NCBI GenBank assembly: GCA_022376925.1
Contig: JAIOJX010000030.1
Coordinates: 170,123,298-170,187,297, forward strand
Source of the DNA: Tragulus kanchil
Taxonomy: Eukaryota; Chordata; Mammalia; Artiodactyla; Tragulidae
DNA: 64,000 nt
Reading direction: 5' to 3'
Part shown: in pieces, positions 9,989 through 21,713 of the stretch
Numbering within the stretch: the stretch's first letter is position 1
How the letters are laid out: every line of letters starts with the position of its first letter
Notes under the pieces: model-generated
Databases searched by the model: none
What the model was told of the DNA's origin: nothing
What the model saw: the letters and a program-made list of their open reading frames with translations, nothing else
Translations under genes and position numbers: made by a program

Positions 9989-12192
9989 GACTGTCTTGCC
10001 CACTGGGTTTTGTTTTGGCCCCTTGAGCTGTTACAGACGGAAATCCCAGGCACGTGGTGGCATGAGGCCTGGATCTGGAGCTACCTACCAGGACAAGCCC
10101 AGTTCAGATGCAGAGTGGGGTCCAGTTTGGTTGCAGAAACTATGGGGCAAACATAAGTCTTAGTTTAGGTTGTGGGGATGCATCCCTGATAAAGTGATAA
10201 AGGGTTCCCAACAGGGGAGGGTAGGATCCAGGGTGCAAGGGTCTGCACTGATGCTGTTTAGCAGATTCTTTTAGCCGGGAATACTATTGGGATGCCTGGC
10301 CAGGATTCTAGATCCAAGAAGAATTCACATGTGTAAGGCAGAGTTTGGTCCTTAAGGGACCTGGTGACTAGATGTAAAGCTCCTCAAAAGCTTCCGATGA
10401 CTGTTGGAATAAAACCCCAACAACTTCCATGGCAGAGGAGGCCTGAGATCATTTGACTCCACGTGCCTCCCTGACCTCATCCACCTCTCCTCTGCTCCCC
10501 TGCTCTACTTCATGTACACTGAACTCCTGTCTGCCCCTCAGAGCTCCTCCAGCTTACTCCTGCTTCAGGGCCTTAGCATCTGCTGTTCCTGCTGCCTTTC
10601 CTAATGCCCTTACCTTGTGTCTCTGTGTGGATGGCTCCTTATCCTTCAGCTGTCAGCACAGATGTCTCAGTTCTTCAGTGAGACCTCCTGTCCCAGCCTC
10701 AGGGGATCACCGCCTCTGTCCCAACACTCTCTCTGTTTCATTTTCTTCATCTTGCTCGTCACCATCCTCTTTTTTATTTGTTCACCTGCTTATGGTTGTT
10801 GGTCACACACCCACCCTCAACAGCGTCTTATGTTCAACCGGAGTAGGAACTTTTGGCCTATTTTGTCCACTACTTTATCTGCAGTGCCTAGAACAGTGCC
10901 TGGCTCACAGTAGGAGCTCAAATGTTAGTCACTGAACAAATGTTGAGTGGAAAGATCACCAGAACATGAACTGAAAACTACCCAAGGTCAAGGATGTGTC
11001 AACTGAAAAAAAATGCACACCGTAAGAATTGAGAGTATTTTTTCAGCAGAAAACACTGAGGACAAAAGCCCAGCACACAGCATCTTAGACTGTCTTGCCC
11101 ACTGGGTTTTGTTTTGGCCCCTTGAGCTGTTACAGACGGAAATCCCAGGCACGTGGTGGCATGAGGCCTGGATCTGGAGCTACCTACCAGGACAAGCCCA
11201 GTTCAGATGCAGAGTGGGGTCCAGTTTGGTTGCAGAAACTATGGGGCAAACATAAGTCTTAGTTTAGGTTGTGGGGATGCATCCCTGATAAAGTGATAAA
11301 GGGTTCCCAACAGGGGAGGGTAGGATCCAGGGTGCAAGGGTCTGCACTGATGCTGTTTAGCAGATTCTTTTAGCCGGGAATACTATTGGGATGCCTGGCC
11401 AGGATTCTAGATCCAAGAAGAATTCACATGTGTAAGGCAGAGTTTGGTCCTTAAGGGACCTGGTGACTAGATGTAAAGCTCCTCAAAAGCTTCCGATGAC
11501 TGTTGGAATAAAACCCCAACAACTTCCATGGCAGAGGAGGCCTGAGATCATTTGACTCCACGTGCCTCCCTGACCTCATCCACCTCTCCTCTGCTCCCCT
11601 GCTCTACTTCATGTACACTGAACTCCTGTCTGCCCCTCAGAGCTCCTCCAGCTTACTCCTGCTTCAGGGCCTTAGCATCTGCTGTTCCTGCTGCCTTTCC
11701 TAATGCCCTTACCTTGTGTCTCTGTGTGGATGGCTCCTTATCCTTCAGCTGTCAGCACAGATGTCTCAGTTCTTCAGTGAGACCTCCTGTCCCAGCCTCA
11801 GGGGATCACCGCCTCTGTCCCAACACTCTCTCTGTTTCATTTTCTTCATCTTGCTCGTCACCATCCTCTTTTTTATTTGTTCACCTGCTTATGGTTGTTG
11901 GTCACACACCCACCCTCAACAGCGTCTTATGTTCAACCGGAGTAGGAACTTTTGGCCTATTTTGTCCACTACTTTATCTGCAGTGCCTAGAACAGTGCCT
12001 GGCTCACAGTAGGAGCTCAAATGTTAGTCACTGAACAAATGTTGAGTGGAAAGATCACCAGAACATGAACTGAAAACTACCCAAGGTCAAGGATGTGTCA
12101 ACTGAAAAAAAATGCACACCGTAAGAATTGAGAGTTATGTTTTATTCAGCAGAAAACACTGAGGACAAAAGCCCAGCACACAGCATCTTAGA
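9989..12192. repeat. Tandem duplication C (unit 1099 bp)
   Basis: Copy 1 is 9989-11089 and copy 2 is 11088-12192, directly abutting. The copies look identical apart from a small rearranged patch about 50 bases before the junction (gagtattttttcagc versus gagttatgttttattcagc). It begins 30 bp downstream of the 85-bp exon. Confidence 0.95.
10460..10945 (+). mobile_element. L2 LINE 3' fragment (copies at 11559-12044 and, partial, 12944-13194)
   Basis: gcttcagggccttagcatct, gctgttcctgctgcctttcc and agtgcctggctcacagtagg followed by agctcaaatg are the L2 3' end. The extra copies come from duplications C and D. Long open frames of 98-160 codons over this element are chance frames in pyrimidine-rich repeat sequence. 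Confidence 0.75.
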
Positions 12193-14094
12193 TAATTCTA
12201 AGAGACTTTTCTGAAGAGGCGAGATGGGGGACCAAGATATATAGGAGTAATGGGGGACCAGGATATGTATGAGTTGTTGCAACAAAGACCAGGGAGCTGA
12301 AACATCAAACAATTGCTGTTAATTGTAGAAAACCTGATATCTCAAGTTAAGAAATTCAGTGCTTTTCTTTGTATGGAAAGATGCAAGAGTCTGGTCTCAC
12401 TGAAATCCTTCCTTTGATATGCACCTGAGCTCCCTGGGGCCAGTAGCCTGTGTTTTCTCACCCTGGTTTCCTCAGGGCTACTGTTGCAGGGGGCTGGGGG
12501 AGTGGCTCCACTGTCTGAAGATTCAGTGGTGGGCGCGTTTCCACCCTAAGTTTCTTTGCAGCCCGTGGCCTACCGGGTGGCTGTAGTGGTTGATGACTGT
12601 GGCAGCCTTTGCTTATTGATACGGTCGATGGCCTGTTTAGTTCTCAGATGGCTTACAGCACATCCTGGTGGCCCTGGAGCCTGGTATGAGGCTCAGCCTT
12701 GAGCAGAGGAGCGGACCTGAGGCTTCTGAACCCATTAGGCCACATACAGGTATAGTGTTCTGTTTGGACAGGTCTGTTGGCTGAAGGTTGTCCTCTACTG
12801 ACTATTAAGAAAACATAGAATCTGGGAAATAGGGGCCAATATGAAAGAAGCGAAGGGACTTCCCAAGGTGACAGTGCTGTGAGATCCTGAAGGACACCTT
12901 GAAGCCACCTAGAGATCTCCCAGGAGTGTTCTGGGGAATGAGTGATCACCGCCTCTGTCCACAGATGTCTCAGTTCTCTCTCTGTTTCATTTTCTTCATC
13001 TTGCTCGTCACCATCCTCTTTTTTATTTGTTCACCTGCTTATGGTTGTTGGTCACACACCCACCCTCAACAGCGTCTTATGTTCAACCGGAGTAGGAACT
13101 TTTGGCCTATTTTGTCCACTACTTTATCTGCAGTGCCTAGAACAGTGCCTGGCTCACAGTAGGAGCTCAAATGTTAGTCACTGAACAAATGTTGAGTGGA
13201 AAGATCACCAGAACATGAACTGAAAACTACCCAAGGTCAAGGATGTGTCAACTGAAAAAAAATGCACACCGTAAGAATTGAGAGTTATGTTTTATTCAGC
13301 AGAAAACACTGAGGACAAAAGCCCAGCACACAGCATCTTAGATAATTCTAAGAGACTTTTCTGAAGAGGCGAGATGGGGGACCAAGATATATAGGAGTAA
13401 TGGGGGACCAGGATATGTATGAGTTTTTGCAACAAAGACCAGGGAGCTGAAACATCAAACAATTGCTGTTAATTGTAGAAAACCTGATATCTCAAGTTAA
13501 GAAATTCAGTGCTTTTCTTTGTATGGAAAGATGCAAGAGTCTGGTCTCACTGAAATCCTTCCTTTGATATGCACCTGAGCTCCCTGGGGCCAGTAGCCTG
13601 TGTTTTCTCACCCTGGTTTCCTCAGGGCTACTGTTGCAGGGGGCTGGGGGAGTGGCTCCACTGTCTGAAGATTCAGTGGTGGGCGCGTTTCCACCCTAAG
13701 TTTCTTTGCAGCCCGTGGCCTACCGGGTGGCTGTAGTGGTTGATGACTGTGGCAGCCTTTGCTTATTGATACGGTCGATGGCCTGTTTAGTTCTCAGATG
13801 GCTTACAGCACATCCTGGTGGCCCTGGAGCCTGGTATGAGGCTCAGCCTTGAGCAGAGGAGCGGACCTGAGGCTTCTGAACCCATTAGGCCACATACAGG
13901 TATAGTGTTCTGTTTGGACAGGTCTGTTGGCTGAAGGTTGTCCTCTACTGACTATTAAGAAAACATAGAATCTGGGAAATAGGGGCCAATATGAAAGAAG
14001 CGAAGGGACTTCCCAAGGTGACAGTGCTGTGAGATCCTGAAGGACACCTTGAAGCCACCTAGAGATCTCCCAGGAGTGTTCTGGGGAATGAGTG
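11804..14094. repeat. Tandem duplication D (unit 1140-1150 bp), chained to C
   Basis: Copy 1 is 11804-12944 and copy 2 is 12944-14094. The start of copy 2 is scrambled: after gatcaccgcctctgtcc it carries acagatgtctcagttc, which belongs about 45 bases upstream in copy 1, before rejoining at ctctctctgtttcat. Because D overlaps C, the stretch equal to 11804-12192 is present three times. Confidence 0.93.
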
Positions 14095-14597
14095 TGGCAC
14101 GATGAGAGCTGGGCTGCGCTGGGGGCTAGTGGTCACTGCTGGTCAGTGTTTGCCATCCACAGTATGTCCTTGTCCTTGGCTGCCTCGCTTTCTTCTCCCT
14201 ATGGGTGCACATTCTAGTGGCAGTGCCCAGGCCACATGAGTCCTTAACGCCTGTCCACTCAGCTGCTATTAAAGTGGCGGCCAGGCCTTCCAGGTGCTTG
14301 GCATTTGTGAGTCCCATGCTTTGGAGGAACTGGTGAGAAATGAAACCAATGCAGACCCAAGGCGTTTACAGTCTAGTGGAGAGACAATTCATGAATTCAT
14401 AAAAAATTAAATAGTGATAACATTACCACACAGAAATATTGAATAAGTTGCCAGGTGAATAGTACAGGCTCTGAGGGCTATGAGTCCCAAGAGGGAGGTT
14501 TCACTATGGGCCCAGGAGAAGTGGGAAAGGGTTCAGGGAAGGTGAATAACTTAGACTTGAAGGAATAACCAGGACTTTGATACCAATACCAATGGGA

Positions 14598-14910
14598 TTT
14601 TTTTTTTCTTTTTTTGGGCGGAGGTCGGGTTGGGGAGGGACGGGAGCGGGTGAGCCACCTCCACTGGTCTTTCATTTCTCTGTTTTCATCCGTGTTTGTT
14701 CTTTGGCTCCTGCGGGCCTCCCATCGCGGTGGCGTCTGTCATTGCAGAGCACCGACTCTGGGCGCATGCACTCCAGAGCTCCGGCTCGGTGATTGGACAC
14801 ATCAGTCCAGCCGCTCCACGGCACGTGAGATCTTCCCAGGCCAGGGATCGAACCGGCGCCCCTTGCACTGCAAGGCAGTGTCCTTATCCACTGGACCACC
14901 AAGGGAAGCC
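14598..14910 (-). mobile_element. CHR-type tRNA-Glu SINE, reverse
   Basis: Complete element with T-rich tail, body and tRNA head (ccagggatcgaaccggcgcc; ctggaccaccaagggaagcc). Target-site duplication ccaatggga lies at 14589-14597 and 14911-14919. Confidence 0.92.
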
Positions 14911-14929
14911 CCAATGGGAATTTTTTAGT

Positions 14930-15150
14930 CAGCTTTATTTACATATAATGGACATACCCTCATACCCATTTTATGTGTAGAAATCAGTTTTGACACACAC
15001 ATACACCCTCGTATAACCACCACCGAAAAGTTCCAGCACAAAAGAACCCACCCAGAAGTTCACTTTTAGAAGTTCACTTGTCTTTGCAGTCAATTCCCAT
15101 CCCCCATCCCCTACTTCAAGCCACCAGTGATCTGACTTCTATTGCCATGG
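14930..15150. mobile_element. Old L1 3'-UTR fragment
   Basis: The order of motifs (ctttatttacatataatgga, catacccattttatgtgtag, tataaccaccaccgaaaagt, cccatcccccatcccctact) follows the 3' region of mammalian L1M elements as I remember it. Diverged; subfamily not assigned. Confidence 0.7.
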
Positions 15151-16087
15151 GCTAGTTTTGTATGTTATAGCTGGTGAGAGCTGAGAGGCTTTTGGGAGGG
15201 ATGGAAATGTTGTATTTCCTGATTTGGGTGGTGGTTAGACATGGGTGTTTACATTTGACAAAATTCATTGATTGAGGGGAAGAGTCAGGAAGAGTGAGTT
15301 GCAGTGAGCTTTTTCTGTATTCCCTAACCCCACACCTTCCATCCACCCCATGCTAGCATTGCAGTTTTGGACCAGGAGAATGGGGGCCGTGAGGGACTGT
15401 GGATAACACAGAGGGAAACAAAACAGCAAGATTAGAGGGAAAGGGGAGAGACAGAAAGCCCTGCAGAGCAGTTTGGGTGAATGTGTGGGGCAGCAGCTTC
15501 CACAGCTTGCGGGGTCAGTTTTCCTGGTCATGGGATTGGGTACTGAGGACTGTTTCTCATGAGCCACGTAACAAAAAGGCAGGTCCATGGGAGTTGCTGG
15601 ATACTTGTATTTTTGATATCAGCTGGTTTTAGAAAATAAGATGTTCTTTAAAAAAAAAAAAAAAGACACCATTCCCCACCAAAAATGAGCTTCCAGGTGA
15701 GAAAGTGCTTCTCTCTAGCTTCCCCACAAGTGCTGTCAGATGCAGCCTTCTATTCCTGCACTACCCTAAATGGCCTGAATGAAATAATAATCATAATGAG
15801 TTTTGGTTGGTGTAACTCCTAACCTATTTCATCTTCTAAGTTTATTTAGCCTTTCAGCCGCACCTTGCTCTGAGATGTGATATATGAATCCTTCTGAGTT
15901 TTGAGCTGAAGAGCCACAAAAAAACTGGACATGCAACTTGAGAAGTATAATGATAGCTAAGAAAGAGCCATCTAGAAAAATTTCCATAGTCTTGTTTTCT
16001 CGTAAGCCAGCAGTGAGGACAGGCCACTACACTGCTTTTGAGAACTGGGATGGGTCTTGTTAGATTGGTCAGTTCTGGGGAGAGTTT

Positions 16088-16275
16088 TCTTTTTTTAATA
16101 AACTTTTGGTTTAGAAAGATTTTATATTTATAGAAAATTTGCAAAGACAGTTCCCATATATCCCACATCCAATTTCCCCTCTTATTAACGTCTTCATTTT
16201 ACACGAGTAGGCTCTCTTTGTCACAATTAATGTATACTGCTACATTATTGTTAACTAAAGTTAATATTTTACTGA
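16088..16275. mobile_element. Old L1 3' fragment
   Basis: The run from tagaaaatttgcaaagacag through cccatatatcccacatccaa to ttgttaactaaagttaatat matches a common L1M 3' region. Subfamily not assigned. Confidence 0.65.
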
Positions 16276-16790
16276 ATTACTGAAAAAAACTGAAGCTTAG
16301 ACCAAATCTTCAGTCCTTTTTGTATCTCCCTTGCATGGTAAAAGTACATATGGATTCTTAGGGCACTAGGGAAAAGGGAAAGATTTGCACTAACTTGTTT
16401 TGATAAAGCTCAGAACCTTCTAATTCACTCCTCGGAGAGTCTTCAGATGAGTGCCCTCTTCCTGGACATGTTAACTCTTCCGTTCAGTAGAGAGCTCTTC
16501 TGAGAGTGGGGCTAGGGTAGGGTGACGCCTGCATCAGTGGCCTTTTTATGTCATCTGAGAGCTGTTTTGTATTGGGAGGGATAATCTGGTTATTTTGAAA
16601 ATAGATGAGAAATCTGGGGCCAGGTGAAATATTTGGACTAAAAAGATACAGAGCTTTAAAAAAAATTGAAATATCATGTCTATTGCCTCAGTTTCTCTCA
16701 GTTACTTTTGACAGCATGCGCCAAAGAAACCACAGGTTGGAGGAAACTCTAGGTCTTTTCAGGTCACTCTCATTTAAGAGGTGAATTTTT

Positions 16791-17017
16791 TTTTCACCCA
16801 TCTTTATTCTTTGACCTGTGTGGGCCTTCCATCATAGTGGCCTCTCTTGTTGCAGAGCACCAGCTCTGGGTACGTGTGCTCCAGAGCGCTGGCTCGTAAT
16901 TGGACACACCAGTCCAGCCATTCCATGGCACTTGGGATCTTCCCAGGCCAGGGATCGAACCAGTGTCCCTTGCACTGCAAAGCGGACTCTTTACCCACTG
17001 GACCACCAGGGAAGCCC
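16791..17017 (-). mobile_element. CHR-type SINE, reverse
   Basis: Complete element with a perfect 15-bp target-site duplication aagaggtgaattttt at 16776-16790 and 17018-17032. Confidence 0.93.
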
Positions 17018-17739
17018 AAGAGGTGAATTTTTGAACACAGTGGACCCCGAGCACATAAGTCAAAATGCTTCTAGGTGCCCTGCAGATTGGCCTTCCTTGT
17101 TATAGAGGTCACTGCCACATCTTGGGAATAAGAATGCACACTCTGATGTGTCATTGGCTGTTATGTCATTTTGTTGGGCAGAGGATTTTTAGTTTATCAT
17201 CTCTTAGCCTTAGATTTGTGACCTTTTTATTGCTCTGTGTAGTCAGTAAGCGCCTGGGTTTACACCTAAGATACAGTGGTTTTTCAATTTACTCTAGCCA
17301 CTCAAGGGTAGATGGTGCATTGTCTAGAAAAAGGAATGAGACATAACCTTTTCAGGCCAAGATTTAATGTCTATTACAGAGCAAAATGTCTGCCAGGATC
17401 AGACAGTCTGACCTTCTAGAAAATGACTGGGCCACGAGCTATAAAGTACATTTTCACAATCCCCAGAGGTCTCAGATGGTAAAGACCAGAGCATTTTTGA
17501 TTTCTATTATTTGCTAGAAGTTGAAACGCCGTATTTCAAAAGATGTTGGTAAAGGAGTTCTTGAGAGCTGGAATGTGAGTCAAAGCTGAAGGAGAAGTGA
17601 TTCACTTTGTTGTCAGAGCAAAGTCTGTCTTGAGTGTGTTCCGACATTTCACTTACGGGACCCAGACCCTTTGATTCCTTCCTACCCCTTTCTTCCTTTC
17701 TGACCCCTGTTTGTCCATTCATCTGCCCATCCATCTATC

Positions 17740-18080
17740 AAAAGCAAACGCTTTGTGCTTGGTTAGGTATAGTGCATATAAGACAGACAAGGCTTCTGCC
17801 CTCATGGGGAAGAGTGACTTCAAACAGGAAACAAACCATTAAGTGAAGAATTACAACTGTTGTAAGTGTCCTTGAGTAGAAACTTTGGGCTGATATAGAG
17901 ACTAGCTATGTTTGGGGTCACCTGCTTTAGTCTGGGTGAACAGAGAGGTCTCCAAGGAGAGGTGACGTTTAAGCAGAGACTGAAGAATGGGAAGGTGTCC
18001 GCCACGGGAACAACTAGGGGAGAGTGACGGGCAGAGGGCAGAGCCCGTGGGAAGGCAGGAAAGGATGCGATGAGGTGGGA
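17740..18080 (-). mobile_element. L2 LINE fragment, reverse
   Basis: ggcttctgccctcatgggga, aggtctccaaggagaggtga, cgtttaagcagagactgaag and gggcagagggcagagccc follow L2 read on the minus strand. Confidence 0.6.
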
Positions 18081-18455
18081 CAGAAAGAAGGGCACTGCGC
18101 CTGGACCTCAGTGAGGGCGTGGAGCACTGGGCAAGTCTGGAACCAACAGGAAGTGGAGCGGGAGCCTCTTTCTAGGGCCCCTTTTTCAGCTCTGTCAGAG
18201 TTGCACAGTTAGCTGTAGCCCTAAGGGAAACCATATGTTTTAGAGTCAACCCAGGCCATTGGCTGACCCTTTCCTAGGTATTAGCTCCCACTCAGGGCCT
18301 CAGGTCTACATGAAAATTTAACTTAAATGGGTGTCTGGTAGAAATTTGACTCGGACTCCAGACACACAATCAAATTAAGTAGAGAAAATGTTCCTGTTTT
18401 ACCTAAGTTTTTTCCTTTCTTGCCTTGGCTTTGGCTCAACCAGCTGCAGTAGTAA

Positions 18456-18458
<3 letters not shown>

Positions 18459-18493
<35 letters not shown>
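18459..18493. repeat. (TA)n microsatellite
   Basis: An uninterrupted TA tract of about 17 units at the tail of the SINE at 18460-18746. Confidence 0.95.
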
Positions 18494-18497
<4 letters not shown>

Positions 18498-18746
18498 TTA
18501 CATCTAAGTAATGGTTTATTTTTCATCCATCTTTAGTCTTTGGCCTGTGTGGGCCTCCCATCACAGTGGCCTCTCTCATCGCAGAGCGCTGGCCCTGGGC
18601 GCATGCGCTCCAGAACACTGGCTCATAATTGGACACACTGGCCCAGCTGTTCCTCAGCATGTGGGATCTTCTCGGGCCAGGGATCGAACCAGTGCCCCTT
18701 GCACTGCAAGGTAGACTCTTTACCCACTGGACCACCAGGGAAGTCC
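18460..18746 (-). mobile_element. CHR-type SINE, reverse, with (TA)n tail
   Basis: The SINE body ends in ggaccaccagggaagtccc and is joined at its tail side to a (TA)n tract (about 18459-18493). The imperfect target-site duplication ctgcagtagtaactct/ctgcagtaactct (18444-18459 and 18747-18759) lies outside the TA tract, so the microsatellite grew from the SINE tail. Confidence 0.88.
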
Positions 18747-19119
18747 CTGCAGTAACTCTTTTTAACTACTCATGGCTTTGGTCAGGCGTTAAGGTATTGT
18801 GTGTTGATTTGCTCCAAGTTTAATATTCAGACTTTTTCTCACTCTCTTCCTTCCTTTTCTCCCCAGTTCCATTCAGCATTGTTTTCTATAGAGAAACATA
18901 AACATGAGTTCTTTCTTTCATAAAATCTCTTCATGTGAATACTGAATGAAATTCTAGAATCTAGAGCTATGCTGACCAATACGGTGGCCACTAGTCACAT
19001 GTGACTATTGAATACTTGAATCATGGCTAGTCTGAATTGAGATGTGTAAAATGAGCAACAGATTTCAAGGAGTTAGTACTGTACATGTATGTTTATGTGT
19101 ATAGATGTATACCTCTAAT

Positions 19120-19345
19120 GGGCTTCCCAGGTGGTGCTAATGGTAAAGAACCAACCTGTCATCACAGGAGACATAAAAGACTTGGGTTCTATCCCTGGGT
19201 CAGCAAGATGCCCTGGAGGAGGACATAGCAGCCCACTCCAGTATGCTCCGGTAATTCCCATGGACAGTGGAGCTTGGTGGGCTGCAGTCCATAGGGTCAG
19301 AAAGAGTTAGACTCGACTGAAGGGACTTAGCATACACACACATAT
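19120..19345 (+). mobile_element. Bov-tA SINE, forward, diverged
   Basis: It begins gggcttcccaggtggtgcta, passes through agcccactccagtatgctcc and ends with gggtcagaaagagttagactc, in Bov-tA order. An ACAC-rich tail follows. Confidence 0.88.
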
Positions 19346-19839
19346 ACCTATAGCAACTTATCAGCTTTTTATATTGATACATATTGAGATAATATTTTGA
19401 CATGATTTAAATAAAATATATCATTAAAGTTAACCTCATCTATTTCTATTTATGTTTTATAATGTGGCTATTAGAAATTGTGTCTTGTATTTTATTTACA
19501 TGGGACAGTGCTGACATTTTTTATTGCACCAGAGAAAAGAATGAATTACTGAATCTTACTGTGGATGACCCTCAAAAGCATTATCAGGTGAATAATAACA
19601 AATAAAATATATGTGAACATGGCCCTACAAATAGGAAGCACCAAGGATATGCTAAGACTCAGTTCTTCCCAACAGATCATACCTTAAGCATAATTAGATT
19701 TCCCATTTGATGTATAATAAAGTTCAGGTGTGAGTTGTTTCATATGTTTAGAAAAAGGCAAATGTGCTCTGGTCAAAAATAAAATACACAAATGAAAACC
19801 AAACCAACAATTAGCATTAATGTACACTTTTCTTTCCAG

Positions 19840-19867
19840 GGGAGAGAGCGGAATGCGGTACAACCAG
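19840..19867 (+). CDS. SRGAP3: SRGAP3 28-nt microexon (GERAECGTTR)
   Basis: This very short exon lies between a good pyrimidine-rich acceptor (acacttttctttccag) and a donor gtaaga. It completes the glycine codon begun at 9958, encodes ERAECGTT and supplies two bases of the next arginine codon (phase 1-2). The three exons 85+28+103 nt sum to 216, so the frame is kept only if all three are spliced. Reading into the intron gives a stop immediately after the arginine. It is flanked by introns of about 9.9 kb (inflated by duplications C and D) and 8.4 kb (inflated by E, F and G). Confidence 0.9.
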
Positions 19868-21713
19868 GTAAGAGGGGATACTGTTTCCTGCACCAACCTG
19901 AGGAGGGGAGTAGGAGGAGGTGGGAGGAGCAGGAAGGGCGGGGAGGGTGAGAGACTGTGCTGGAGCTTGGAGGAGCGCAGTCTGGGAGGGGACAGCGCCT
20001 CTCAGTGTCCCCACGGACGTGTACTGTGTTGAGAGGGGAGGCAGAGCCTTTGGCTGCGCTGCCTCTTGCAGCATTCCACTGGGACAGGGAGGGAGCATTT
20101 CAGAGCTCCTGTGGGAGGTGGGTGTTGTCCCTCCGCGGTGCTCTCCAGCAGGGGGAGGGACGGCCCCTAGTATCTGCTGCAGAGTGGCTGAGGGCAATCA
20201 GGAGAAGCCGGAGGCTATAGAGCTGCTGTCCACCTGTCCCCCCCTCCATTCTCTGACTGCTGAGCAAACTGCTGTGGTGGAGCCCAAGCTGGACTCCCGG
20301 TTGGCCAAGGCTCTGGATTTGGCTGGAATCACGCACCAGCACCACGGGCATACGCATGTGCATATTCACAGGAGCACGCACAGCCACAGCTGCCCGCACT
20401 GGCTTGGGACCTCATCGCACTGGGGTGGACTGGTGCCGAAGCCCCTTGCTGGGGAAGTAACAGTGGGCAGCTTTGCTTTCTCTCCAGATCGCTCACCATT
20501 ACCCTCTGCGCTTTTCTCTGAGCATACCAGAGCCAGTGCACACTTTCACTCAGCAGCTGATAGCTGAGGGTCTGACTTCAGGACTGGACCTTTCCTTTAC
20601 CTGCAGAGAGTTTAAGTCCATATCCAGCCACATTGCTTCCCATTCCTTAGAGCCCATCTCCAGGAATGTCTGTCCCACTGCCCAACATGAGTTCAGCCAG
20701 TGGCCTAGAGGCCTGCACTTTCCCACCATGTGGCCACTGAAGTCTACTTTTGCCTCATTCTGCTCCCAGTGACCCAGTGACATTGTTTCCCCACAAGTTC
20801 TTGCCAGTGACCCAGAATCCTGGAAAGCTGTCCTCTTTGGCAACAAGAAGGATGAACTCTCAACTCCATCCTCATCTGGAAGGGAGTTGCTGGGAAGAGG
20901 CTTGGAAAGCTCTGGGATTTTCAGTCTATGAGCCCAGGGTGGAGGAGACCAGGGTCTCTCCAGAGGCTTAGCCTGTGCAGCTGTTCCTCTAGGAGCCAGC
21001 AGTCTGGGAACATTGGGATGGTTCTCAATGCCAGGGAAGGCCCTCCAAGCATGTGGGTCAGCAGATGTGCAAGGTTACTTTCTAAGAATCATTTAGAAAC
21101 AAATTCCTTTAAAAAAAGGAATTTATTTATTTATGGCAAGAGAGTGTTCTCTTTTAATATATATATATATATATATATTCATTTACTTATGGCAAGAGAA
21201 TGTTGTCATAGTTCCCAAACAACAGAAGTCACATTTTACAACAAAGTCTGCAAACAGTGAAACAGCTGGGGGGTGAATTGAGACCCCTCACTTCCTCCTA
21301 ATTCCTAGAACTCATTCGGGAATAGTGGTTCCAGTAGATTTTAGGAGAGATCTGTCATCAAATCCTTGCAAAGTCCCAGGGTCTTCCTTAGAGAAAAGTT
21401 GAGGGGTTTTGGTTTTTTTGTTATTTTGTATATAAAGCCCTTTGAGATGTTGTCTTCTACACCCTCTTTGACCTAGGACCTGGGAAATCCAAACTAGAAT
21501 TACAGACCTCCCACTTAGATACACTGCACTGCACTAAACTGTAAATCTAGCCATCTGCACTTTGGCCCTTGGCCAAGGTCAAAGGCAACTCTCTTAGTAA
21601 ACTAAAGGCTTCCTCTTACTTCCAAAAATCTTTTTTATTATTTTTTTTTAACTTATATTGGAGTGCATTGCTAACTTGGAAGTATTTTTATAGTTAATCT
21701 TAAATACCCTGGA
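19868..21713. other. Intron after the microexon
   Basis: A GC-richer stretch at 19900-20470 holds a 215-codon open frame (19920-20567), but it lacks family motifs and splice logic with SRGAP3. The remainder has the small direct repeat and AT tract near 21160. Confidence 0.55.
21158..21178. repeat. (AT)n microsatellite between two imperfect direct repeats
   Basis: A short AT tract lies between tttatttatggcaagagagtgtt (about 21126-21148) and catttacttatggcaagagaatgtt (about 21180-21204). These direct repeats may be target-site duplication remnants or a local duplication. Confidence 0.8.

Noticed and set aside
10453..10935. 160-codon open frame, repeated at 11552-12034
   Set aside because: It lies over an L2 3' end, has a low-complexity serine/cysteine-rich translation, and its repetition is explained by duplication C.
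19920..20567. 215-codon open frame after the microexon
   Set aside because: GC-rich intron; not in frame with the exon and no recognisable motif. Intron retention from the microexon meets a stop at once.
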